A DNA stretch of 6,844 nt from contig VBJE01000235.1 in assembly GCA_005879675.1 (NCBI GenBank), positions 2,931 through 9,774 on the forward strand. Reading direction: 5' to 3'. This document shows positions 1 to 6,517 of this stretch, piece after piece. Both the position numbers and the translations under genes were made by a program. This stretch comes from Chloroflexota bacterium. Lineage in GTDB: Bacteria > Chloroflexota > Dormibacteria > Dormibacterales > Dormibacteraceae. Numbering within the stretch: position 1 is the stretch's first letter; each line of letters starts with the position of its first letter. The notes under the pieces were generated by a model. The model was not told where the DNA came from and searched no databases. It saw nothing but the letters and a program-made list of their open reading frames with translations.

Positions 1-1
1 C

Positions 2-268
2 GGCTACCAGGTGATCCGCCTCTCCTACATGAATGCCGTCCTGTTTCCGCCCATCGCCGCGATCCGGATGCTGCGGCGGCTTCAGCGCCGTCTCCGACCT
101 CGCACCGCCGTGCGATCCGACTTCAGATACCCTGCGCCCGGTCCGGTGAACTTCGCCCTTGGTCACGTGTTCGGCGCTGAAGCAACGATCCTGCGCCGCA
201 TGGACATTCCTTTCGGCGTGTCCATCCTGGCTCTGGCACGAAGGCCGCCGTCTGAAACGCCCATCTGA
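2..268 (+). CDS. Probable class I SAM-dependent methyltransferase, C-terminal fragment (5' end outside window)
   Basis: The frame is open from the left edge and ends at TGA 266-268, giving 88 visible residues. The GTG at position 11 is an internal valine, not a start. The visible part has a hydrophobic run (YMNAVLFPPIAAIRML), a basic stretch (RRLQRRLRPR), then DFRYPAPGPVNFAL and a tail IPFGVSILALARRP. From family knowledge, a tyrosine/asparagine-led hydrophobic helix followed by a late 'PFGvSllavarkp' strand is typical of the C-terminus of methyltransferases found in sugar and lipid biosynthesis clusters. The SAM-binding motifs would lie upstream, outside the window, so catalytic competence cannot be judged. 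The GT-C-like gene follows on the same strand after a very short gap, which suggests cotranscription. The substrate is unknown. The family call rests only on C-terminal resemblance. Confidence 0.7.
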   Translation, partial: GYQVIRLSYMNAVLFPPIAAIRMLRRLQRRLRPRTAVRSDFRYPAPGPVNFALGHVFGAEATILRRMDIPFGVSILALARRPPSETPI

Positions 269-296
269 TTCACCGGGCCGGCAAGCGTGGCCGAGC

Positions 297-1875
297 TTGC
301 CGGCTGTGCTCGTGTGCTGCGTCCTGGCGGCCGTGGCGGTCGCTATCGACGCGTACTTCAGCGCGCAGGAGGGCTATCTGGCTCGGCCGCTGGACTACGA
401 CGGAGTCAGCTACGTGGTTACCGCCCGGACCCATGACCTGCTGCTCCGCTCTCTTCACGTCAATGCCGCTCTTCATGGCCTGCTCGGCAGCGTGTCGCCG
501 CTCTGGGTGTCGATGCTGACCATCCACCAGCTTGTGCTCGGCGACGGCGGCTGGCCGGAGCAGGCGGGCCAATCGACCACTGGCGCTTGCCGCGGTCGGG
601 CTGACGGCTGTGCTCCCCCTCGTCAGCGCTGGAGTCAGGGCAAGCTCGTGGGAGCTTCTGAGCGGGCAGGCGAACTACTACGAGGACTGGTACCTGGACG
701 ACCTTCGCCCCGACCTTCTCACGATCGTGCTTACCCTGTGGTCAGTAGCTGCTCTGGCGGAACATGTCCAGGCGCCGCGGCGGTCCGCGTACCTCGTGTC
801 GGCAGGGTTCGCCGCGGCTGCGACGCTCGCGAAGAGCTCGACGGCGCCAGTCGTGCTGGTGGCCTGGGCAGGGCTGCTCGGCGTTTCCTGGTTTTGGAAT
901 CGTCGAAGTCAGGAGGCCACTCGCATGACCGTGGTCGCTGTGATTCTCCTGGCCCTGCTGCTGCTCCCCTGGGCCGTGTTGGGCGGCGGTCTGCAGACCG
1001 TCGTCATCTACCTGGAGGGAATTCAGGCGTTCCAGGCCGCCTATGCCTCCAGCGGCGGGTTCTTCGGCGGATTCACGTACTTCCTGGTTCGGATCCCGAA
1101 CCAGATCGGTCAGCTCGAGGCGTCGGTGGTGATCGCTGGCTCGCTGGTGCTGCTGGCGCCTTCGCTGCGGTGGCTGACCCGGTCGGAGGCGATCTATGCC
1201 GGACTCGTGCCTTTCTTCTACCTCGTCTTCTCTCTCCCCACCAGCAAGAACCCGGTGATAGGCGAATGGACCTCGCTGGCGCTGTGGATCTTCTTTCTGG
1301 CCGCTGGCTCGCGCGTCGTCGTCAACAGGTGGCGTGCCCGGGTCAATTCGGCGTTGCCTGTCACGCTCGGTGCAGTTGCCGCCTACGTCTTGCTGGTCTA
1401 TGGACTCGGAGCCTTCGCGATCGCGGCCTGGCCGGCAAACGAGCGGAGGTCCAACGCGCAGCTGGTCAGCGTAACCGCGGACGTGGCGGGCGAGCTGGGC
1501 CGGCACGTCTCGTCCCGCCAGTGTTTTGCTTACGCGCCCGGTCCGGGCTGGCCGGCTTCACTCACCTACTCCCTGATGGACGCGAACGGCAATGCGCCTA
1601 TCTCAACTGCGATTGACGTCGACCCGAACAGGACGACGGTCACCGACTACGTCGCCGCGGCGAGCTTGTGCAGCGCGGTGTTGACGTATCGAGAGGAAAT
1701 CAGCGAAGTCGCCAAGGTTTTCTTTGCGCCGCCGGTGCGCCAGCCTTACCTCCAGGCCGTCGCTGAATGGGTGCGCAGCCCAGTCAGCGGATACGCTCTC
1801 GACCGAACCTGGCGGATGTCAGATCTCCAGGGAGTGTCCCTTACCCTCGACCTCTATCTCCGTCAGCAGCCTTAA
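297..1875 (+). CDS. GT-C-like multi-pass membrane glycosyltransferase, frameshifted in this sequence
   Basis: This is one protein split over two frames. The N-terminal part (about 297-566) encodes a first membrane segment (PAVLVCCVLAAVAVAIDAYF) and then LARPLDYDGVSY and SPLWVSMLTIHQLVLGDG. The rest (about 568-1875, stop TAA 1873-1875) lies one frame over and encodes roughly nine more hydrophobic segments and a soluble tail of about 120 residues. Dropping one G from the GGG at 566-568 joins the two smoothly as ...PEQAANRPLAL..., giving about 525 residues. An acidic first periplasmic loop (DYDG), a second acidic loop (YYEDWYLDDLRPD) and about ten or more membrane spans resemble polyprenyl-phosphate-sugar-dependent GT-C enzymes (PMT/ArnT/GT39-like). 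It would therefore act at the outer face of the cytoplasmic membrane. The start is uncertain: TTG 297 is chosen because it directly precedes the first span, and GTG 306 or 312 are alternatives. No clear ribosome binding site is visible. A Wzy-type polymerase is a less likely alternative. Confidence 0.72.
566..568 (+). other. Apparent one-base insertion (frameshift site) in the GT-C-like gene
   Basis: Before this GGG the coding signal is in the frame of codons starting at 297; after it, the signal continues in the frame starting at 568. Removing one G gives GAG CAG GCG GCC AAT CGA and keeps a hydrophobic membrane protein running through. The exact base is not determined: any single extra base between about 546 and 575 would give a similar result. 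It may be a sequencing or assembly error in a G run, or a real inactivating mutation. If left uncorrected, the downstream part looks like a 447-residue protein starting at TTG 532, which is probably an artefact. Confidence 0.75.
1872..1875. other. Shared palindromic stop TTAA between convergent genes
   Basis: The four bases TTAA hold TAA of the GT-C-like gene on the plus strand (1873-1875) and TAA of the FkbM gene on the minus strand (1874-1872). There is no room between the two genes for a separate terminator, so transcripts from both sides probably run into each other's coding regions. Confidence 0.85.
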
Positions 1876-2555
1876 GAGCGCGCGGGCAAGAAAGTAAGAT
1901 TTGCCTCCTGCCCGTGGGACTGGGTCTCCTCATCGACCAGCCGGAAGCCTCTCGACTCCATGAAGTTGACGATCTCCGACTTGTCAGGAGCGCCCTCATA
2001 CTGCCGGTACGCCGCCATCGTCGCCTCGAGTTGAACTTTGGCCACGTCTTTGAGCCGGTCTCCGGCCGACTTCACGACGTCGAGGTCGAGGCCCTGAGCG
2101 TCGATCTTCAAGTAGTCGACGGATTCGATGCCGGCTCCATTCATGAAAGTGTCGAGCCGCATCGTCGGCACTGTCACTGAGCCGACGACCTTGAACTCCA
2201 GGCCCCCGGTAACCCAGCTCTTCATTCCCTCCTGATCGACGGGCAAGAGCGAGCTCGACTGCTCGTATGCATTGAGCTGGAGCTCGGCGCTACCATCCCT
2301 CTCCGTAACGGCGATCGGCAGGACCACGTAGTTGCGCAGACGCCCCATGATTCGGCTTGCGGCATGAAGGTTGGGCTCGAATGCGTACACCAGTAGCGAC
2401 GGATCAGCGGCCGCATAGGGGAACGTCATCTCGCCCTCATGCGCCCCTACGTCGATCCACACGCGGCGATATTTGCGTGACCGTGCCCACTTCACGATCG
2501 TTTCGCGCAGCGCCCGGCGGTGTACCTTGCGCAAGAAGGTAGCCGCCGAGGCCAT
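1872..2555 (-). CDS. FkbM-family SAM-dependent methyltransferase
   Basis: The protein has 227 residues from ATG 2555 and ends at TAA 1874-1872. A Rossmann SAM-binding motif, WIDVGAHEGE, lies at about residues 33-42. An acidic strand-2 end follows (YAFEPN, about 57-62), then VPTMRLDTF (about 129-137) and VDYLKIDAQGLDLDVV (about 146-161). The LDTF...VDYLKID.QG..LDV pattern is diagnostic of the FkbM family, whose members O-methylate sugars or polyketide hydroxyls and are common in surface-glycan clusters. The gene is inverted relative to its neighbours. Its stop shares bases 1872-1875 (TTAA) with the stop of the upstream GT-C-like gene, and its ATG overlaps the ATG of the next gene in CATG 2553-2556. 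Alternative starts are TTG 2618, which would overlap the next gene by 65 bases, and GTG 2495, just before the conserved core. None has a convincing ribosome binding site. The acceptor is unknown. Confidence 0.88.
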   Translation of the reverse strand: MASAATFLRKVHRRALRETIVKWARSRKYRRVWIDVGAHEGEMTFPYAAADPSLLVYAFEPNLHAASRIMGRLRNYVVLPIAVTERDGSAELQLNAYEQSSSLLPVDQEGMKSWVTGGLEFKVVGSVTVPTMRLDTFMNGAGIESVDYLKIDAQGLDLDVVKSAGDRLKDVAKVQLEATMAAYRQYEGAPDKSEIVNFMESRGFRLVDEETQSHGQEANLTFLPARS

Positions 2556-2556
2556 G
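2553..2556. other. Overlapping divergent start codons in CATG
   Basis: ATG 2554-2556 on the plus strand (glycosyltransferase) and ATG 2555-2553 on the minus strand (FkbM) share the palindrome CATG. If both starts are used, the promoter and leader of each gene must lie inside the coding region of the other. The alternative is that FkbM starts at GTG 2495, which leaves about 58 bases between the genes. Confidence 0.55.
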
Positions 2557-3462
2557 CGACCGGAAGCAGGCGACGAGTCGCGGTTGCTCACGATCTTTTC
2601 AGCGCCCAAGGCATTCAAAGGTCATGTCGGAATCATTCAGCAGAATGCAATTCGCAGCTGGCTCTCTCTGCGGCCCAAGCCAAAGGTCATTTTATTCTGC
2701 AATGAAGAAGGCGCTGCCGAGGCGCTGCGCGGTGTGGACGCGGAGCTAATCTCCGACGTCGAAACCAACTCGTTCGGCACGCCGCTCCTGTCCAGCATGT
2801 TCAGGCAGGCGGACAGGCTTGCGGCCAGCGATGTCGTCGCCTTCGTGAGCGCCGACATCATCCTGACCCGCCGCACCATGGACGCGGCGCGAATCGCAGC
2901 CGACTGGGCGCCCCAGTTTCTGCTGGTCGCGCAGCGCCACGACGTCGATGTGCGACGGCTGATGGAGTTCGACGGACCGTGGGAAGAGCGCTGGGCAGCC
3001 GGCGCGGTAGCGCGCGGCAAGCTGCACTCGCCCGGTGCGGTGGACCTGTTCATATACCGGAAGGGCCAGTACGAGCACATGCCTCCGTTCGCGATCGGGC
3101 GGACGTCTTACGACAACTGGCTGCTGTGGAACACCGTCGCGTCGGGTATACCGCTGATCGACGCCACCTCGTTCGTCACCCTGATCCACCAGAACCACGA
3201 CTACCTTCACGCGTCGAAGGTCGACGTGTGGAACGGCGTCGAAGCGCGCGAGAACCGCAAGTGGGTCAAGCACTGGACGAACTTCTACTCGATCGCACAC
3301 GCGACCTGGACGATGGGCGCCGACGGCAAGATCGGCCCCGCGGTGGGCTGGAAATATCGCATGGCCCGACCGAGGCAATTCCTCAGTCACGCGCTCCGGT
3401 CGAGCCGCCGCATCAGGACCCGCTTGCGGAGCTGGCGGTTCGCGCGTCGTTACGGCGTTTGA
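2554..3462 (+). CDS. Putative glycosyltransferase (nucleotide-diphospho-sugar transferase-like), family unassigned
   Basis: The protein has 302 residues, from ATG 2554 to TGA 3460-3462. It begins with a strand-like LLTIFSAPKAF (about residues 11-21) and GIIQQNAIRSW (26-36), then PKVILFCNEE (43-52). Residues 92-104 (SDVVAFVSADIIL) look like the GT-A nucleotide-sugar-binding strand ending in a degenerate DXD-type motif, here SADI. The C-terminal half has RTSYDNWLLW (173-182) and TLIHQNHDYLH (199-209), with acidic and histidine residues that could be catalytic. The tail is strongly basic (SSRRIRTRLRSWRFARR), possibly for membrane association. There is no signal peptide or membrane span, so it is probably cytoplasmic. 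The glycosyltransferase call comes from fold-like features and from context, with a flippase directly downstream. ATG 2554 is preferred over more upstream starts inside the antisense FkbM gene. A weak AAGAAGGT lies about 13 bases upstream. Confidence 0.7.
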   Translation: MRPEAGDESRLLTIFSAPKAFKGHVGIIQQNAIRSWLSLRPKPKVILFCNEEGAAEALRGVDAELISDVETNSFGTPLLSSMFRQADRLAASDVVAFVSADIILTRRTMDAARIAADWAPQFLLVAQRHDVDVRRLMEFDGPWEERWAAGAVARGKLHSPGAVDLFIYRKGQYEHMPPFAIGRTSYDNWLLWNTVASGIPLIDATSFVTLIHQNHDYLHASKVDVWNGVEARENRKWVKHWTNFYSIAHATWTMGADGKIGPAVGWKYRMARPRQFLSHALRSSRRIRTRLRSWRFARRYGV

Positions 3463-4724
3463 TCGATTTCCTGACCACGGCGCGAACGAGGCTGCTTTCC
3501 GGCCGCTTGCTGGTCGGCCGCGCTTTTGCCCTTTCGGTCGGTCGGGGCGCTGCATCCCTCCTGTCGGCGGCCTGGGTCATCGTTGTTGCCCGCCGCCTGT
3601 CCCTGGAGGAGTTCGGCGAGGTGAGCGTGGCGCTGGCCCTGATCATCATCCTGACGGCCCTCAGCGACTTCGGGATCCAGTTCGTACTGGCGCGGGACGT
3701 GGTCGACACGGGACGCATACGGCGCGCCACCCTCGACGCCGTCATCGCACGACGACTCTTGCTCGGCGCCGGTTTTGCGGCGGTAATGGTGGTCCTGTAC
3801 GTAGTCCCGACGCACGATTGGAACCTCGCCGTGCCGTTAGTCTTCAGCGTCAGCATCGTCGGGGCGGGCCTGTACAACCCCACGATCACTGCCTACAGGG
3901 CGACGGGAAACATCAGCCTGGAGATCATCAGCGAGGTCGGGTCACGTGCGTTTGTGCTGGTGGCCGGCGGCCTGTGGGTGCTCGCCGGAGGCGGCATCCT
4001 GGCCGTGGCCGTCGCCTACTCGGCGACCGGGCTGGCGGTCGGATTGATCGACTACCTCTATGTGCGTGGCAAGGCTCACGTGGAGCCGGCCGGCAGCTCT
4101 CGGCCAAACGTTGGTTTCAGGGCGGCCGCGCCTTTCGCCCTGGCCAGCACGATCGGCGCCTTCTACACCCGGATCGACAACTACCTGGTGGCGCTGCTGC
4201 GCGGGTCGAGCGCGGCAGGCATCTACGGCGCCAGCTACCGGTTCCAGGACATGAACCTGCTTTTGCCGGCGGCCCTCGGCCAGCTGGCGCTGTCGGAGGC
4301 GGCCGGGCAAGACCCAAGGACGCGCCTGTCGACAGGCAAGCGTGTCGCGGCCCAGAGCGGCCTCCTCGCACTTGGACCGGCCATCGTGTTTTCGATCTTT
4401 GCCCAGCCCCTGCTCGCTTTCCTGTTCGGCTCGCGCTACTCGGTGGCTTCCCCAATCGTGGTCGTGCTCATGCTGTCGACCCTGCCCGGGGCGGCCGCGG
4501 TCGCCATCCAGGGCCTCACCGCAGTCACCGACCCACGCAGGTTTGCCGTGGCCACCGCGGGGTCGCTCGTCCTGAACGTGGTGGCCAACCTCATCCTCAT
4601 TCCGCCGTTCGCCGGTCTGGGCGCGGCGTGGGCCAACGTGATCTCGCAGACCTTCCTGGCCGCCGCGTACTACTGGGCTTTGTGGCGCAAGACGGCCGAG
4701 CTCCGGGCTAGTCTCGAGGCATGA
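3459..4724 (+). CDS. Polysaccharide flippase, Wzx-like (MOP superfamily)
   Basis: The protein has 421 residues and many hydrophobic segments, consistent with 12 or more transmembrane helices, the usual size and topology for oligosaccharide flippases. The N-terminal region has the family-typical ARRLSLEEFGEVSVALAL (about residues 44-60) followed by LSDFGIQFVLARDV (68-81). The central part has YTRIDNYLVALL and AAGIYGASYRFQD (about 226-254). The C-terminal half has FLFGSRY (331-337) and LNVVANLILIP followed by GLGAAWANV, the standard late helices of these transporters. The role is to move undecaprenyl-linked oligosaccharide from the inner to the outer leaflet. The start is taken as TTG 3459, overlapping the TGA of the preceding gene (TTGA), because the first hydrophobic helix follows soon after and no ATG or GTG is better placed. 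The frame stays open upstream to 2979, but that part lies over the previous gene and is not protein-like. The stop overlaps the next gene's ATG (ATGA). Confidence 0.9.
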   Translation: MIDFLTTARTRLLSGRLLVGRAFALSVGRGAASLLSAAWVIVVARRLSLEEFGEVSVALALIIILTALSDFGIQFVLARDVVDTGRIRRATLDAVIARRLLLGAGFAAVMVVLYVVPTHDWNLAVPLVFSVSIVGAGLYNPTITAYRATGNISLEIISEVGSRAFVLVAGGLWVLAGGGILAVAVAYSATGLAVGLIDYLYVRGKAHVEPAGSSRPNVGFRAAAPFALASTIGAFYTRIDNYLVALLRGSSAAGIYGASYRFQDMNLLLPAALGQLALSEAAGQDPRTRLSTGKRVAAQSGLLALGPAIVFSIFAQPLLAFLFGSRYSVASPIVVVLMLSTLPGAAAVAIQGLTAVTDPRRFAVATAGSLVLNVVANLILIPPFAGLGAAWANVISQTFLAAAYYWALWRKTAELRASLEA

Positions 4725-5779
4725 AGCCCCGACTCAGCATCGTCGCGACCTCGCGCAACGACGAGCATGGCGGTCACCTGACGGCCCGCATGCAGTTGTT
4801 CGTGGAGGGGCTCGCCGAGCAGTCGGACCGCTACGAGCTTCCCATCGAGCTGATCCTCGTGGAATGGAACCCTCCGCCCGAACGGCCTCCGCTGGTCGAC
4901 GCTCTGCGATGGCGGCCCTCGGAGTACTTCCAGCCATCGGTGATCACGGTGCCGCCCGAGGTGCATCGCACGTTTCCCCACGCGGACGGTCTGCCTCTGT
5001 TCCAGATGATCGGCAAGAACGTCGGCATCCGGCGATCGACCGCGCCTCATGTGCTGGCGACGAACATCGACATTCTGTTCAGCGATGAGCTATTCGAATT
5101 CCTCAAGACAGGCCTTCGGCCGGAGTCGTCGATGTATCGGGTCGATCGCCATGATGTTCAGGCCGAGCTCGGAGGCCCGAGCCTTCCATCACCGGCTGAG
5201 TGTCGCGCGCTCCCTGTCATTCGCGAGCACCGACTCGAGGGCCTCCGTTACCCGAACGGGCGTCCCGCGACGCCGCGGAAGCCGGCCAGACCCGCCGGCC
5301 TAGGGCTCAAACCGGCGGCCACAGAGCTGTCCCGCGTCGTCTCGGCGGTCAGGGATCGTTTGGTGCTGCCCAGGCTGCACACGAGTGGCGCGGGCGACTT
5401 TACTCTGACGAGCCGTGAGGTCTGGTCTGGCCTGCACGGTTATCCGGAATGGCCGGCCTACTCGTGGGCGATGGACGGTGTCGTGCTGTGGCAGGCGCTG
5501 GCCGCAGGGGTGGAGATCGTCAACCTGCAGCCGCCGATGGTGGCGTACCACCTGGAGCATGGCGAAGGTTCGGGCTGGACGCCGGAATCGTCGAGACTCT
5601 TCGATCGTCTCGACGCTGCGGGTGTTCCCTACCTGAGCACGCGGGACTACAGGAAGATGGCCCGCGATCTCGCGCATGGGACGCGCGGCTATCACCCGAT
5701 CAACGGCGAGGACTGGGGTCTCGCTTCGATGGAATTTGCGGTCAGCCAGCCAAGACCCTCACGCAGAGGCTCAACCTAG
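4721..5779 (+). CDS. Putative GT-A-type glycosyltransferase
   Basis: The protein has 352 residues, from ATG 4721 to TAG 5777-5779, and overlaps the flippase stop by four bases (ATGA), which suggests translational coupling. The N-terminus, LSIVATSRNDEHGG (about residues 5-18), is the first strand and donor-binding loop seen in family-2-like glycosyltransferases; IELILVEWNPP (42-52) is the second. NVGIRRSTAPHVLATNIDILFSDEL (100-124) contains the expected DXD-like position, here NID. The C-terminal half has HTSGAGDFTL (220-229), GYPEWPAYSWAMDG (240-253) and YHLEHGEGSGWT (276-287), a likely acceptor and catalytic region rich in acidic and histidine residues. A proline/arginine/lysine-rich linker lies around residues 178-200. 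There are no membrane spans or signal peptide, so it is probably cytoplasmic. Its C-terminal third is closely related to the incomplete gene at the right edge on the opposite strand. Sugar donor and acceptor are unknown. Confidence 0.8.
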   Translation: MKPRLSIVATSRNDEHGGHLTARMQLFVEGLAEQSDRYELPIELILVEWNPPPERPPLVDALRWRPSEYFQPSVITVPPEVHRTFPHADGLPLFQMIGKNVGIRRSTAPHVLATNIDILFSDELFEFLKTGLRPESSMYRVDRHDVQAELGGPSLPSPAECRALPVIREHRLEGLRYPNGRPATPRKPARPAGLGLKPAATELSRVVSAVRDRLVLPRLHTSGAGDFTLTSREVWSGLHGYPEWPAYSWAMDGVVLWQALAAGVEIVNLQPPMVAYHLEHGEGSGWTPESSRLFDRLDAAGVPYLSTRDYRKMARDLAHGTRGYHPINGEDWGLASMEFAVSQPRPSRRGST

Positions 5780-5788
5780 AATGCGTTG

Positions 5789-6517
5789 ATGCTCGACAAG
5801 CTCAAGCGAGAGGTCTTTGTGCGGACGCACAGGTTCTGGGGATTCCTGGAACCAGATGCGCTGGCGATCAACGAGGCGCGGATGACTCACCTTGCGAGCC
5901 TGCATCTGCCGATCGAAGGCAAATCGGTGCTCGAGGTGGGCGGAGGCATCGGACTGCTGACGGAATTTTTCGAAGAGCGCGGATGCACGGTCCTGTCCAC
6001 CGACGCGCGACCGGAAAACGTGATGGAGATGAAGAGGCGGTGGCCGAACCGGAAGGTCGCGACGCTCGACCTCGAGCAGCCCGACGCCATTCGCGCCATT
6101 GGAACGTTCGACGTCATCTTCTGCTACGGCACGCTTTACCATCTGGCCGCTCCCGAGCCCGCGCTCGCCGCGTTGAGTCAGGTGGCGGCCCTGATCCTGC
6201 TGGAGACTTGCGTGAGCCGTGGCGACGAGGATGCATCGCCCACTGTGCCCGAAGAGCTGACCATGAACCAGGCCATCGCGGGGGTTGGCTCACGGCCGAC
6301 CAGGACGTGGGTCTTGCACCGGCTGCAGAAGTACTGGGGGAATGGCTACATCTCGGTCACGCAGCCGGCGCACCCCGACTTTCCCACCGACTGGTTGGCG
6401 GCTTCCTCACGGCCTCTGACCCGGGCCATCTTCGTCGGCTCGAAGGCGCCACTCGCGAACCCTGCTCTCACGAGCGAAATCCCGACGCGTCAGGAGCAGT
6501 TCGTCAGCCGGGCGTGA
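5789..6517 (+). CDS. Class I SAM-dependent methyltransferase
   Basis: The protein has 242 residues from ATG 5789 to TGA 6515-6517. SAM-binding motif I is VLEVGGGIGLL (about residues 47-57). The acidic residue of strand 2 is in LSTDARPENV (69-78), and the post-motif strand is FDVIFCYGTLYHL (107-119), all in the usual order and spacing for the Methyltransf_11/23 type. The C-terminal part (PTRTWVLHRLQKYWGNGYISV, about 160-180) is probably substrate-specific. TTG 5786 lies in frame directly before the ATG; the ATG is preferred. ATG 5781 is out of frame and closed at once by TGA. The gene starts 9 bases after the glycosyltransferase stop and is probably the last gene of the operon. It overlaps the opposing gene by 14 bases. 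The context suggests methylation of a sugar, possibly as a capping or modification step, but the target cannot be read from the sequence. Confidence 0.87.
   Translation: MLDKLKREVFVRTHRFWGFLEPDALAINEARMTHLASLHLPIEGKSVLEVGGGIGLLTEFFEERGCTVLSTDARPENVMEMKRRWPNRKVATLDLEQPDAIRAIGTFDVIFCYGTLYHLAAPEPALAALSQVAALILLETCVSRGDEDASPTVPEELTMNQAIAGVGSRPTRTWVLHRLQKYWGNGYISVTQPAHPDFPTDWLAASSRPLTRAIFVGSKAPLANPALTSEIPTRQEQFVSRA

Noticed and set aside
540..580. Programmed ribosomal frameshifting in the GT-C-like gene
   Set aside because: GGCGGGCC is not a classical slippery heptamer, and I see no evident downstream stem-loop or upstream Shine-Dalgarno-like stimulator. A simple one-base indel explains it better.
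742..1506. Long minus-strand open frame opposite the GT-C-like gene
   Set aside because: Composition is rich in R, Q, H and E without any recognisable motif. It is antisense to a clear membrane protein and is a GC-driven shadow.
570..1616. Continuation of the upstream frame of the GT-C-like gene as a long open frame
   Set aside because: After about 570 the translation becomes arginine- and glycine-rich with no membrane segments, while the adjacent frame gives a good membrane protein. It is a high-GC shadow.
2979..3458. Upstream extension of the flippase frame
   Set aside because: It overlaps the preceding glycosyltransferase and encodes arginine-rich, motif-free sequence. The flippase is of normal length when started at 3459.
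2746..3555. Long minus-strand open frame opposite the glycosyltransferase and flippase start
   Set aside because: No domain-like pattern, biased toward R, V, D and P. It lies entirely opposite genes with clear family features.
3818..4711. Alternative plus-strand frame inside the flippase gene
   Set aside because: The translation is R, G and P rich with no hydrophobic segments. The overlapping frame is a clear Wzx-like flippase.
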